From: JAZLEZ01 sp045615505 | Lineage (GTDB): Bacteria > Spirochaetota > Spirochaetia > Sphaerochaetales > Sphaerochaetaceae | Length of the DNA stretch: 42,906 bases | Assembly (NCBI GenBank): GCA_045615505.1 | Contig: JAZLEZ010000038.1 | Coordinates: 1-42,906 of the forward strand | Reading direction: 5' to 3' | Shown: positions 1-8,151 of the stretch, one piece after another | Position numbering within the stretch: position 1 is the stretch's first letter | Layout: every line of letters begins with the position of its first letter | Notes under the pieces: generated by a model | Told to the model about the DNA's origin: nothing | Database searches by the model: none | The model's input: only the letters and a program-made list of their open reading frames with translations | Position numbers and translations under genes: made by a program

Positions 1-220
1 CATCATAGATTTTTCGGTCCTAAGACCGATCTTCTCTTTAACTTTAAATCCTTTTCCCGTCTTTCCTCTATCCAACGAATCACTGATCTTCTTGATCTTT
101 CTTCCCGTTCGTGAATTTTTGAATTGACTGGAAGCCCTCATAGCTTCCGTAATTTATTTCCTCTTCCCTTCGCTATACTTTAAAGAACTTTATCACATGC
201 TCTCTCGAGCGTGCTTTGCC
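1..220 (-). promoter_or_regulatory. Structured leader, probably of an rRNA operon
   Basis: No ORF is supported here. On the minus strand, downstream of the promoter at 221-250, there is a boxA-like AGTTCTTTAAAG (189 to 178), a small GAAGC/GCTTC hairpin (131-147) and a CGGTC/GACCG hairpin (15-28). A strong promoter, a boxA-like antitermination site and short hairpins with no start codon are typical of a bacterial rRNA leader, so a 16S gene probably begins beyond base 1. The rRNA itself is not visible, so this is inference. Confidence 0.5.
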
Positions 221-250
221 AAAATAGCACTATTGGTCAATTTGTGTCAA
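221..250 (-). promoter_or_regulatory. Strong sigma-70-type promoter reading leftward
   Basis: On the minus strand the -35 TTGACA (250-245) is a perfect consensus match, followed by an 18-bp spacer and -10 TATTTT (226-221). A GC-containing stretch follows the -10, as at stringently controlled stable-RNA promoters. It drives the leader at 1-220. Confidence 0.6.
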
Positions 251-407
251 CAGTTTTTTTCTTTTTTTTATTTTTTTGTCAGTTGCTCCTGAATATTATC
301 TATTTTTTCTTTAAATGATGTTCAAAAACCTTGTTTAAGGCATTAACAGGACAGATTTATCGTTTTGTGATTGTTTTTTGGAATATATGTATAAAACGGA
401 GGAAAAA

Positions 408-1895
408 ATGAAAAAAGGTTTACAATTCTATGGCTTTTGCAACAAAGGATACGAAGGTCAGGTGATTAATATCGAATGTGATATCAGAAACGGATTCCCC
501 GGTTTTGATATAATCGGATTACCGGATACGGCAATAAAAGAAAGCAGAGAACGCGTAAAAACAGCTCTAAGAAACTGTGGTTTCAAATTTCCGCAGCAGA
601 GAGTACTTGTATCGCTATCCCCCGCTTCCGTTCCGAAAAGCGGATCTCTAATGGATTTAAGTATAGCTCTGGCAATTTTGTTTGCCGTTCAGAAAAAAAC
701 ATCTGACAAAGACATAAGAATAATGGCAGCAGGAGAACTGACCCTAGATGGCAAGATTGTAGAAGATTACAGTACAATCGGTGCAATAGAGGTCGCAAAA
801 AAGAACAATTGTCAGATGTGTCTGCTTCCTGTAAAACCGGAAGAAATCCGAGGTGTATGCAAAGTAAGCACCCTTACAGATGCATTTCTCAAATGCGGAG
901 AGTATATCAATTCCGGAAATACCGAACCACTATATATAGAAGAAAGAGAAAACGACAAAAAAGCATTTTCCGATATTATCGGTTTTGAAAAAGAGAAAGA
1001 ATATCTGACAATCTGCGCGGCAGGAAGACATAGCCTGTTACTTTTCGGACCTCCCGGTGCCGGCAAGACTTTATTGTGTTCAAGAATCATAAATCTTCTG
1101 GAAGATCTCGATGCAGGACAGATGAATGAAGTCAATCATATTTACGGATGTGCAGGACTGGAAAAAACAGATTGCAAACCTCCGTTCAGGGCAATTCCCC
1201 ATGACATATCCATGATTCAGTTTACCGGAGGCGAAGGCTCTCTTGCCCACAACGGAATATTATTTCTCGATGAAATAACTTCTTTCACAAAACGGTTGCT
1301 TGAAGGAGTAAAGGATACTTATGACAAAGGCTATACTTCCAATACCAAAAGCGGAGAACTTATAACATACCCGGCTTCTTTTATGATGATTGCAAACATG
1401 AATGCCTGTTCCTGCTCAAATATGGGGGATCCCCGAAAAAGCTGCAGTTGTACTTCCCAAAAAATAATAAACCACTGGAATAAAATAGGAATACCTCTTC
1501 TGGGGAGATTCGATATGAGAATCCCAATAGAATTGCAGGATATATCAGAACATATAAACGATAGAATAAAGCCTGATTCATACTATAAAGACAGAATAAA
1601 GTTGGCAACACTGAGACAAAAAGCAAGATTTAAGAATTCAGACAGAATAAGATACAATGGTCAGACTCATATAGCAGATTCCGATGTAATATCACTGTAT
1701 TCAGACGAAATTAAAAAATATCTGTCTCTGTTTAAGAGCGCAGATGACATGAGATCAGTTTTGAGCGTAGTCTCATTGGCAAGAACAATTGCAGATATAG
1801 ACGACAGACCCGAAGTAAAAGAAGAAGATTTTTTTCAAGCGTCAAATTTCAAAAAATATGGCATGGGAGATTATTTTTGGCGAACAATACGATAA
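408..1895 (+). CDS. comM: ComM/YifB-family Mg-chelatase-like AAA+ ATPase
   Basis: ComM-type AAA+ helicase of about 495 residues, close to the usual ~500; in transformable bacteria ComM promotes branch migration during recombination of incoming DNA. The N-terminal Lon-S5-like ChlI domain covers roughly residues 1-165 (GFPGFDIIGLPDTAIKESRE). The Mg-chelatase AAA core has Walker A GPPGAGKT and Walker B ILFLDEI, with a C-terminal Mg-chelatase domain near the end. Several in-frame starts lie upstream, but ATG 408 has a perfect GGAGG at 398-402 five bases before it, so it is preferred. A Cys-rich stretch in the AAA core (NACSCSNMGDPRKSCSC) fits the zinc-finger-like insertion of this family. It stands alone ahead of a tRNA unit. 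Its role in competence in this organism is unknown. Confidence 0.93.
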   Translation: MKKGLQFYGFCNKGYEGQVINIECDIRNGFPGFDIIGLPDTAIKESRERVKTALRNCGFKFPQQRVLVSLSPASVPKSGSLMDLSIALAILFAVQKKTSDKDIRIMAAGELTLDGKIVEDYSTIGAIEVAKKNNCQMCLLPVKPEEIRGVCKVSTLTDAFLKCGEYINSGNTEPLYIEERENDKKAFSDIIGFEKEKEYLTICAAGRHSLLLFGPPGAGKTLLCSRIINLLEDLDAGQMNEVNHIYGCAGLEKTDCKPPFRAIPHDISMIQFTGGEGSLAHNGILFLDEITSFTKRLLEGVKDTYDKGYTSNTKSGELITYPASFMMIANMNACSCSNMGDPRKSCSCTSQKIINHWNKIGIPLLGRFDMRIPIELQDISEHINDRIKPDSYYKDRIKLATLRQKARFKNSDRIRYNGQTHIADSDVISLYSDEIKKYLSLFKSADDMRSVLSVVSLARTIADIDDRPEVKEEDFFQASNFKKYGMGDYFWRTIR

Positions 1896-1912
1896 ATATT
1901 CGATAATGATAG

Positions 1913-1941
1913 TTGACAATCATTACTTGTTTTTGTTAATC
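1913..1941 (+). promoter_or_regulatory. Promoter of the tRNA-Lys/tRNA-Glu unit
   Basis: TTGACA (1913-1918), a 17-bp spacer and TTAATC (1936-1941) precede the first tRNA base by 17 nt. The perfect -35 and position fit a stable-RNA promoter. Confidence 0.6.
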
Positions 1942-1958
1942 TCACACTGTTGCAATAT

Positions 1959-2031
1959 GGGCCAATAGCTCAGTAGGTAGAGCAACGCCCTTTTAAGGCG
2001 TGGGTCGTTGGTTCAAGCCCAACTTGGCTCA
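1959..2031 (+). tRNA. tRNA-Lys (anticodon TTT)
   Basis: A full cloverleaf can be drawn: acceptor GGGCCAA/TTGGCTC with one G-T pair, D stem GCTC/GAGC, anticodon stem ACGCC/GGCGT around loop CTTTTAA, and T stem GTTGG/CCAAC with loop TTCAAGC. Loop positions 34-36 read TTT. The discriminator is A at 2031 and CCA is not encoded. It shares a promoter and terminator with the next tRNA. Confidence 0.97.
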
Positions 2032-2045
2032 TGCTTGTAGCAGAT

Positions 2046-2117
2046 GTCCCTCTCGTCTAGTGGTTAGGACAACGGGTTTTCATCCCGTCAACGCGAGTTC
2101 GATCCTCGCGGGGGATG
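2046..2117 (+). tRNA. tRNA-Glu (anticodon TTC)
   Basis: Acceptor GTCCCTC/GGGGGAT, anticodon stem ACGGG/CCCGT around loop TTTTCAT, and T stem GCGAG/CTCGC with loop TTCGATC form a complete cloverleaf. Anticodon is TTC and the discriminator is G at 2117. CCA is not encoded. It lies 14 nt after tRNA-Lys. Confidence 0.97.
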
Positions 2118-2149
2118 AAGGGTTCTGAGAAATCAGAACCCTTTTTTTA
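2118..2149 (+). terminator. Rho-independent terminator of the tRNA unit
   Basis: An 11-bp stem (2118-2128 with 2133-2143, core GGGTTCTGA/TCAGAACCC) with a GAAA tetraloop is followed by a run of seven T. It begins immediately after tRNA-Glu. Confidence 0.93.
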
Positions 2150-2154
2150 TTAAG

Positions 2155-2172
2155 GCAGTTTTGAAAGTACCT
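2155..2172 (-). repeat. 18-bp repeat, copy 1 (AGGTACTTTCAAAACTGC)
   Basis: Read on the minus strand this sequence is identical over 18 bases to plus-strand 22539-22556. It sits directly behind the stop codon of the PHP gene. The match continues after a one-base gap (CCTTAATAA here, CTTAATAA in the other copy). Confidence 0.6.
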
Positions 2173-3033
2173 CTAAATCAAGCTGTTTGGAACTGCGCAT
2201 ATCCTGTCGGATTCCGGAGCAATTTCCCAATGAACAAATTTTATTCCCAATTCGGAAGCAAATTCAAATGATTGATTTATAAAACCGTTAACTGAATTGC
2301 CGCAAACTGCATCAGGAGTATGCGCATCGGTATTAGTGCAAATCCTTACACCTGCATCAGATGCAAGTTCCCAGAATTCCGGAATTGAATATTGATGTCT
2401 CAAACCTTTATCCGTTTCAATCATTTTTTTTCTGAGCCCGAGATCGTTGAGTTCCAGAGTAATATCATTGTCCTTTGCGCAGGCAATAATATCCTTGGAA
2501 ACAGCTTTTGCTTCCTCATCCCATTTTCTGTAACCGCCGAAAAACAAATCCGGATGACAACCTATGATGAACAACCTGCTTTCAATCATTTGAGTGTACC
2601 ATTTACAGTAAAGTGAAAGATCTTTCAGGTTGAATTCTTTCATATGCGGAATATATTTCAACTCTCCAGTCTCGTGATCCGTCAGGAAATGGACAGCTCC
2701 GATAACATAGTCGAATTGTTTTTTTTCCAGTATAAAATCACGGTAGAAAGGAACATAACGAGCAATCCAGTCACATTCTGCACCGAGAAGATAAACCAAT
2801 CCGTCATTTGCATTTTTCAGAACTTTGACATCGTTGATATAGTCTTCAAGATCCACAATGGACATTCTTGAAGGCATATCATCATAAGGAACAGGGCAAT
2901 GCTCCGAAAACCCTAGAACTTTAAGATGACCTTTTTGCTTGGCAACATCTGCAAAATCAATCAATTCTCCTGCACCATGTCCGCAGTAAAAAGAATGAGT
3001 ATGCAGATTGACCTGTCCCTGTGTGTAAAGCAT
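2173..3033 (-). CDS. PHP-domain phosphatase, histidinol-phosphatase (HisJ) family
   Basis: PHP-superfamily metallophosphoesterase of about 286 residues. The N-terminal metal motif HTHSFYCGHGAG, the GFSEHCP motif, the central GAVHFL and GCHPDLF motifs and the C-terminal NTDAH motif are those of HisJ-type histidinol-phosphate phosphatases. No other his gene is in the window, so the true phosphate substrate is open. Two in-frame ATGs lie close together (3042 and 3033). A promoter with -35 ATGACA and -10 TATATT ending at 3043 would start transcription near 3036, which leaves only ATG 3033 in the message with about 3 nt of leader. That start is preferred and implies leaderless or near-leaderless translation. 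The gene is divergent from the EF-G2 gene. Confidence 0.85.
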   Translation of the reverse strand: MLYTQGQVNLHTHSFYCGHGAGELIDFADVAKQKGHLKVLGFSEHCPVPYDDMPSRMSIVDLEDYINDVKVLKNANDGLVYLLGAECDWIARYVPFYRDFILEKKQFDYVIGAVHFLTDHETGELKYIPHMKEFNLKDLSLYCKWYTQMIESRLFIIGCHPDLFFGGYRKWDEEAKAVSKDIIACAKDNDITLELNDLGLRKKMIETDKGLRHQYSIPEFWELASDAGVRICTNTDAHTPDAVCGNSVNGFINQSFEFASELGIKFVHWEIAPESDRICAVPNSLI

Positions 3034-3042
3034 CGCATGCAT

Positions 3043-3071
3043 AATATAATAAGAATTGAAAATTTTGTCAT
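3043..3071 (-). promoter_or_regulatory. Promoter of the PHP gene
   Basis: On the minus strand -35 ATGACA (3071-3066, five of six consensus), 17-bp spacer and -10 TATATT (3048-3043). It overlaps the divergent EF-G2 promoter almost completely, so the two genes probably share or compete for polymerase. Confidence 0.55.
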
Positions 3072-3084
3072 TACATGGTAATTT
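3056..3084 (+). promoter_or_regulatory. Promoter of the EF-G2 gene with an inverted repeat at the -10
   Basis: TTGAAA (3056-3061), 17-bp spacer and TAATTT (3079-3084). The predicted start is near 3091, three bases before ATG 3094. A perfect inverted repeat GGTAA-TTTG-TTACC (3077-3090) covers the -10 and start region and could be an operator. Confidence 0.55.
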
Positions 3085-3093
3085 GTTACCGCT

Positions 3094-5133
3094 ATGGCAG
3101 ATTTAGACACAAAAAACATAAGAAATATCGGAATTATGGCTCACATTGATGCAGGTAAAACTACAACAACGGAGCGAATTCTCTTTTACACCGGTGAGAA
3201 TCATAGAATCGGAGAAGTAGATAACGGCGAAGCCACAATGGACTGGATGCAACAGGAACAGGACAGAGGTATTACGATTACAAGTGCAGCAACAACTTGT
3301 TTCTGGAAGAAAAAACAGATAAACATCATTGATACTCCGGGACATGTGGATTTTACGGCAGAAGTTGAAAGATCTCTCAGAGTTCTTGACGGAGCTGTAG
3401 GTGTTTTCTGTGCCGTCGGCGGAGTTGAACCGCAAAGTGAAACAGTCTGGCGACAAGCTGACAACTATCAGGTTCCTCGTATTGCCTTTGTAAACAAAAT
3501 GGACAGACTGGGAGCTGATTTTTTTGCAGTAATTGAGGATATTAAAACAAAGTTGAAAGAAAACCCCGTACCTCTCTTTATTCCGGTCGGTGAAGAAAGC
3601 AAATTCGAAGGCATAATCGATCTCATTAAAATGCAGATGGTTAAATTCGACCCTGATTCAGACGGATTTGAGTATTCGTATTGCGAAATACCTCAGAACG
3701 AGAAAGAAAAAGCACAGGAATGGCACGACAAACTGATTGACAGTGTTTCAGAATACAGCGATGAAATTACGGAACTGTATCTGAGCGGAGATGAAATTCC
3801 TTCAGCCAAAATAACAGAAACTCTTCATAAATGTGTTCTGGACAGAACTTTACTACCAGTTTTCTGCGGTTCATCTCTCAAAAACATAGGTGTACAGTGT
3901 CTACTTGACGGAATTGTGGACCTTCTTCCCTGTCCGGATGAGGTAAAACCTGCAATCGGGACAAATATAAAAAAACAGGAAGATGTCGTTGTTGAAAATA
4001 ATCCCAGCGGACCTCCGCTTGCATTGGTTTTTAAAATTCAGAACGACCCTGCGGCAGGAGCGCTTGCATTTGTAAGAGTTTACAGCGGTGTTTTGAAATC
4101 AAGAACTGCAGTTCTGAATATCTCAAAGAAGAAACGTGAGAGAATCAACAGAATTTTGAGGATGCACTCAAACAAAAGCGAAGAAATTGATGAACTGCAT
4201 TGCGGAGATATAGGGGTAATTGTCGGTTTTAAAGAAGCTCAGACCGGAGATACAATCGGAAGCGAAGGAGCACAGATACTTCTGGAAAACATGGATTTCC
4301 CGGTGCCCGTTATTTCCGTTGCCATTGAACCTTTAACTGCAAGCGATCAGGACAAACTGAAAAAATCTCTTGAATTGCTCTCAATGGAAGATCCTACATT
4401 TTCATGGAAGGACGATGCGGAAACAGGTCAGATTGTAATAAGCGGAATGGGCGAACTTCATCTAGATGTTCTTATTACCAGACTTACAAAGGAAATGAAG
4501 GTTGAGTGCCGCGTCGGAAATCCTCAGGTTACTTACAGAGAAAGTATCAGAAAAGCAAATTCAAAATCCATGGAATTTTCCAAGATTATCGGAGGCAAAG
4601 AAAATTTTGCCGCTCTTACTCTTAATCTTACTCCGCAGGATTCCGGAAGCGGAAACAGCTATGAAGTCAAAGCCGTTACACGAGATATTCCGCAGATTTT
4701 CCTTGATGCCATTGAACGAGGAGTCAGAAACTCATTCAACAGCGGAATTAAGTACGGTTATGAAGTCTGTGACATGAAAGTTGAACTTACAAACATAAAA
4801 TATGACGAACTGTCAGCTTCAGAGTTTGCATTTGAAGCCTGTGCTGCAATGTGTTTTGATGCAGCAGCTCAGGAAGCAGACCCCGTACTGATGGAACCTG
4901 TGATGAATGTTACGATTATAGTACCGGATCAGTATGTAGGAGATACGATTTCCTCTCTTACCTCACGGGGCGGTCTTGTTTCCAGCATGGAAAACAAGAT
5001 GAATGCTGACCATATTCTAGCACAAGCTCCGCTTGCAAAACTGTTCGGATACTCAACTTCTCTGCGTTCTTCAACTCAAGGAAGAGGAACATTTTCTATG
5101 GAATTCAGCCATTATGCTCCGAAGGGAAACTGA
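3094..5133 (+). CDS. fus-2: Elongation factor G homologue, EF-G2 (ribosome-recycling) type
   Basis: Five-domain translational GTPase of 679 residues. The G domain is intact: G1 AHIDAGKTTTT, G2 RGITITSAAT, G3 DTPGHVDF, G4 NKMD. Domain IV is diverged: the KQSGG-type segment of canonical EF-G is replaced by a sequence around FSKIIGGKENFA, and domain V ends in LRSSTQGRGTFSMEFSHY. The whole layout resembles Borrelia EF-G2, which is known to act only in ribosome recycling with RRF and not in translocation; assignment to that class is by resemblance. No Shine-Dalgarno precedes ATG 3094, and the promoter -10 ends nine bases before it, so the message is probably leaderless. A second EF-G-like gene follows 98 bp downstream with its own promoter and ribosome binding site. 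Confidence 0.92.
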   Translation: MADLDTKNIRNIGIMAHIDAGKTTTTERILFYTGENHRIGEVDNGEATMDWMQQEQDRGITITSAATTCFWKKKQINIIDTPGHVDFTAEVERSLRVLDGAVGVFCAVGGVEPQSETVWRQADNYQVPRIAFVNKMDRLGADFFAVIEDIKTKLKENPVPLFIPVGEESKFEGIIDLIKMQMVKFDPDSDGFEYSYCEIPQNEKEKAQEWHDKLIDSVSEYSDEITELYLSGDEIPSAKITETLHKCVLDRTLLPVFCGSSLKNIGVQCLLDGIVDLLPCPDEVKPAIGTNIKKQEDVVVENNPSGPPLALVFKIQNDPAAGALAFVRVYSGVLKSRTAVLNISKKKRERINRILRMHSNKSEEIDELHCGDIGVIVGFKEAQTGDTIGSEGAQILLENMDFPVPVISVAIEPLTASDQDKLKKSLELLSMEDPTFSWKDDAETGQIVISGMGELHLDVLITRLTKEMKVECRVGNPQVTYRESIRKANSKSMEFSKIIGGKENFAALTLNLTPQDSGSGNSYEVKAVTRDIPQIFLDAIERGVRNSFNSGIKYGYEVCDMKVELTNIKYDELSASEFAFEACAAMCFDAAAQEADPVLMEPVMNVTIIVPDQYVGDTISSLTSRGGLVSSMENKMNADHILAQAPLAKLFGYSTSLRSSTQGRGTFSMEFSHYAPKGN

Positions 5134-5170
5134 TTATCGCCTTTATAACCATTTATACGCGCTTAAATGT

Positions 5171-5200
5171 TTGACATTATACAGAAGCTTTTATTAAAAT
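5171..5200 (+). promoter_or_regulatory. Promoter and strong RBS of the second EF-G-like gene
   Basis: TTGACA (5171-5176), 18-bp spacer and TAAAAT (5195-5200). Unlike several neighbours this gene has a leader with a strong AGGAGGG ending four bases before ATG 5232. Confidence 0.6.
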
Positions 5201-5231
5201 CTTAAAGACTGCCAATTTCTAGGAGGGAATT

Positions 5232-7319
5232 ATGGGCGTTTCCATTAAAGATATCAGGAATATTACAATCGCCGGTCATAACGGCACAGGTAAAACTTCT
5301 TTACTCGAGCAGATTCTGTTCTATGCAGGACAGATTTCCAGAGCTGAACAGGTCGAGTCAGGAAAGACAACTAGCGACTATACAGAGGAGGAAATTGCCC
5401 GTAAGATTTCAATTCATGCATCTCTTGCAAGTTTTGCATGGAACGGCAAATCCCTCAATTTCATAGATGCTCCGGGTACTGCAGACTTTGTTGGAGAAGT
5501 AACCGGCGGCTTCAGAAGCTGCGAATCAGCACTGCTTGTAGTTGATGCGAGAGACGGTGCTCAGATTGAAACAATCAAGCTGTGGAGAGACCTCAACAGA
5601 AGAGAAAAACCAAGAGCAGTATTCCTCAACAAAATGGAACGGGAACGTGTTGATTACGATTCCACATTTGCTCATCTTAAGGAAGAGTTCAAGGCAACAT
5701 TCGTACCTGTAACTGTTCCTATGGGAAACGGACCGGAGTATAAGGGGGTCATCGACCTCATTGAAAACAAGGCTTACAGATTTTCAGCAGGTCAAAAGGA
5801 AGCTGTATGTGATGTTCCGGCAGAATTTGCCTCAAAAGCTGAAGAATACAAGGAATCCCTTATGGAAGCCGCAGCAGAGGGTGCAGATGATCTTATGGAG
5901 AAATACCTCGAGACTATGGAACTTTCGGCTGAGGAAATTCACCGCGGTATCTGCGAAGGTCTGAAGAAGAATGTTCTTATCCCTGTATTCTGTGGTTGTT
6001 CTGCCAATGGTTCAGGTATCACAAGTCTTCTTGATTTCATAGCAGAAAACTTCCCTTCTCCGGAAGGTGCAAAGGAAACAGTCGTAAAGGAAGACGGTTC
6101 TGAAGAAACTGTAGAAATCAAAGCTGACGGAACTCCAAGTGCTTTCTGTTTTAAAACAACTATCGATCAGTTCTCCGGAAAACTTTCATTCATCAAGGTT
6201 GTTTCGGGAACAATCACCAGTGATACGGATCTTTCAAACCCTGAAATCGGGAAGAAAGAAAAACCGGGCAAACTTTACAAGGCAATCGGAAAGAAACTTG
6301 TTGATACAGATTCCCTGACAGCAGGTGAAATCGGAATAATCACAAAGAGTAATATTGCAGCAACAAACTGCACACTCGTAAATGATGTAAACGCAAAGTA
6401 CATATACAAGAAACTCAGTCTTCCGAACCCTGTCTATTCTCTTGCAATTTCTGCAGGAGATAAAAAGAGTGAAGATAAAATGAATGATGCGCTTCACAGA
6501 ATAACAGAAGAAGACCTCACATTCCGTGTTGCTTTCAATGAAGAAACAAAGCAGAGTACTGTTGCAGGAATGGGCGAACTTCACATCAACATGATTCTCG
6601 ACAAGATTAAGGAAAAGCAAAAGATTGAAATCAATACAAAGCTTCCTAAAATTGCCTATCGTGAAACAATTACAAAGAAGTCAGGTATTGTGGAATATGC
6701 TCATAAAAAGCAGTCCGGCGGTCACGGTCAATACGGAAAAGTTCTTATTGAAATTGCTCCTACGGAAAGAGGACAGTATTACACATTTGAAAATATCGTC
6801 AAAGGCGGAAGCGTTTCCAAAGGTTATGTTCCGGGAATCGAAAAAGGACTACATGACCAGATGGAAGAAGGATTCCTTGCCGGATACCCTATGGTTGACA
6901 TCGGTGTAACACTCGTTGATGGTAAAGAGCACCCTGTTGATTCTTCAGAAATGGCATTCCGTCTTGCAGCAAAGGGTGCAATGAAACTTGCTATTGAAAA
7001 AGCAGGTGCAGTACTTCTTGAACCGTTTGCAAAACTTTCTGTTTACATAGACAACCAGTATCTCGGAGATGTTCTTTCTGATCTGTCATCAAAACGCGGC
7101 CGTGTTTTGGGTCAGGATGACTTAGGCGGAAATATGGTTCAGGTAAATGCTGAAGTTCCTCAGGGTGAAATGCTCAGCTATGCAATTGATCTCAAATCAA
7201 TGACAAGCGGAACAGGTTCATTTGAACTTGAATTTGACCACTACGAAACCCTTGCAGGTCAGCTTGCAGACAAAGTCATCAAGGAAGCTCAGGCAGCAGC
7301 TGCAGAAGCCAACAGCTGA
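5232..7319 (+). CDS. Divergent elongation factor G-like GTPase
   Basis: EF-G-like protein of 695 residues, of the bacterial EF-G-like group distinct from both translocase EF-G and EF-G2. Domain order is that of EF-G, and domain IV keeps the KQSGGHGQYGKV motif. The GTPase motifs are altered: G1 reads GHNGTGKTS instead of AHIDAGKTT, G3 reads DAPGTADF where EF-G has DTPGHVDF so the conserved catalytic His is absent, and G4 reads NKME. Slow or differently triggered GTP hydrolysis is therefore likely, though related proteins with this G3 occur in many bacteria. A role in translation under particular conditions is inferred. It is closed by a good terminator. Confidence 0.88.
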   Translation: MGVSIKDIRNITIAGHNGTGKTSLLEQILFYAGQISRAEQVESGKTTSDYTEEEIARKISIHASLASFAWNGKSLNFIDAPGTADFVGEVTGGFRSCESALLVVDARDGAQIETIKLWRDLNRREKPRAVFLNKMERERVDYDSTFAHLKEEFKATFVPVTVPMGNGPEYKGVIDLIENKAYRFSAGQKEAVCDVPAEFASKAEEYKESLMEAAAEGADDLMEKYLETMELSAEEIHRGICEGLKKNVLIPVFCGCSANGSGITSLLDFIAENFPSPEGAKETVVKEDGSEETVEIKADGTPSAFCFKTTIDQFSGKLSFIKVVSGTITSDTDLSNPEIGKKEKPGKLYKAIGKKLVDTDSLTAGEIGIITKSNIAATNCTLVNDVNAKYIYKKLSLPNPVYSLAISAGDKKSEDKMNDALHRITEEDLTFRVAFNEETKQSTVAGMGELHINMILDKIKEKQKIEINTKLPKIAYRETITKKSGIVEYAHKKQSGGHGQYGKVLIEIAPTERGQYYTFENIVKGGSVSKGYVPGIEKGLHDQMEEGFLAGYPMVDIGVTLVDGKEHPVDSSEMAFRLAAKGAMKLAIEKAGAVLLEPFAKLSVYIDNQYLGDVLSDLSSKRGRVLGQDDLGGNMVQVNAEVPQGEMLSYAIDLKSMTSGTGSFELEFDHYETLAGQLADKVIKEAQAAAAEANS

Positions 7320-7343
7320 TACAAGAAATTTTATCAATTATAG

Positions 7344-7370
7344 AGGTGCAACTTATGTTGCACCTTTTTT
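7344..7370 (+). terminator. Rho-independent terminator behind the EF-G-like gene
   Basis: A perfect 9-bp stem (AGGTGCAAC 7344-7352, GTTGCACCT 7357-7365) with a TTAT loop runs straight into six T. Confidence 0.93.
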
Positions 7371-7419
7371 CTTACAGGAATTATGTGTTAATATCCAAAT
7401 TGATTTGCAGGAGAGATGG

Positions 7420-8151
7420 ATGACAGAAACAGAAATTTTAGAAAAATATCCGGAACTCTCACAACTTGAAAAGCGACAGGAGCCTATTTTTAGGGGAATA
7501 AAAAGTTATGTAATCAGGGGACAAAAACTCAAAGAAAACCAACTCAGAACATTGGAAAAGCACTTTTATGATTACAGCATTTTGTATAAAGAAGAGCAAC
7601 TTGATTTCTCAAAAGTTTTCGGCAACGAGAATCCTGTTGTAATAGAAATCGGTTTCGGAATGGGCACTTCAACGGCAAGAATCGCAGCTGCAAATCCGGA
7701 TATAAACTATATAGGCATCGAAGTATTCCTATATGGTTTTTCAAAACTGATGTGTGAAATTGAGAACAAAAAACTCAAGAACCTGAAAATAATGCGTTTT
7801 GATGCCGTGCAGGTACTTAAAGACATGATTCCCGACAACAGTATCAGTGGATTTCATATCTTCTTTCCGGATCCTTGGCCTAAAAAACGCCACTTCAAAA
7901 GAAGACTCATTCAGGTACCGTTTGCTCAACTTCTGACATCCAAACTGAAAAAAGGCGGTTATATCTACTGCGTAACAGACTGGCAGGATTATGCAAATCA
8001 GATGCTGGATGTTTTTTCCGGAATTAAAGAACTGAATAATCCCTATGACGGATTTGCTGAACCCCGATTATGGAGACCTGAAACAAATTTTGAAAAAAAA
8101 GGACTGGAAAAAGACTATCAGATAAGTGAAGTCTGGGTTGAAAAAAACTAA
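7420..8151 (+). CDS. trmB: tRNA (guanine-N7)-methyltransferase TrmB
   Basis: SAM-dependent enzyme that makes m7G46 in tRNA variable loops. The Rossmann SAM motif is EIGFGMGTS, and the TrmB signature FPDPWPKKRHFKRRL is intact; later motifs include CVTDWQDYA. The open frame extends upstream into the EF-G-like gene, but ATG 7420 has AGGAGA about six bases before it and lies beyond the terminator at 7344-7370, which gives a 243-residue protein of usual TrmB length. Its stop codon overlaps that of mfd: the two genes converge with a 4-bp overlap and no terminator between them. Confidence 0.95.
   Translation: MTETEILEKYPELSQLEKRQEPIFRGIKSYVIRGQKLKENQLRTLEKHFYDYSILYKEEQLDFSKVFGNENPVVIEIGFGMGTSTARIAAANPDINYIGIEVFLYGFSKLMCEIENKKLKNLKIMRFDAVQVLKDMIPDNSISGFHIFFPDPWPKKRHFKRRLIQVPFAQLLTSKLKKGGYIYCVTDWQDYANQMLDVFSGIKELNNPYDGFAEPRLWRPETNFEKKGLEKDYQISEVWVEKN

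Noticed and set aside
806..1791. Avoidance of CAATTG sites because of the MunI-like enzyme
   Set aside because: CAATTG is present, for example at 806-811 and 1786-1791, so there is no complete avoidance; under- or over-representation was not calculated.
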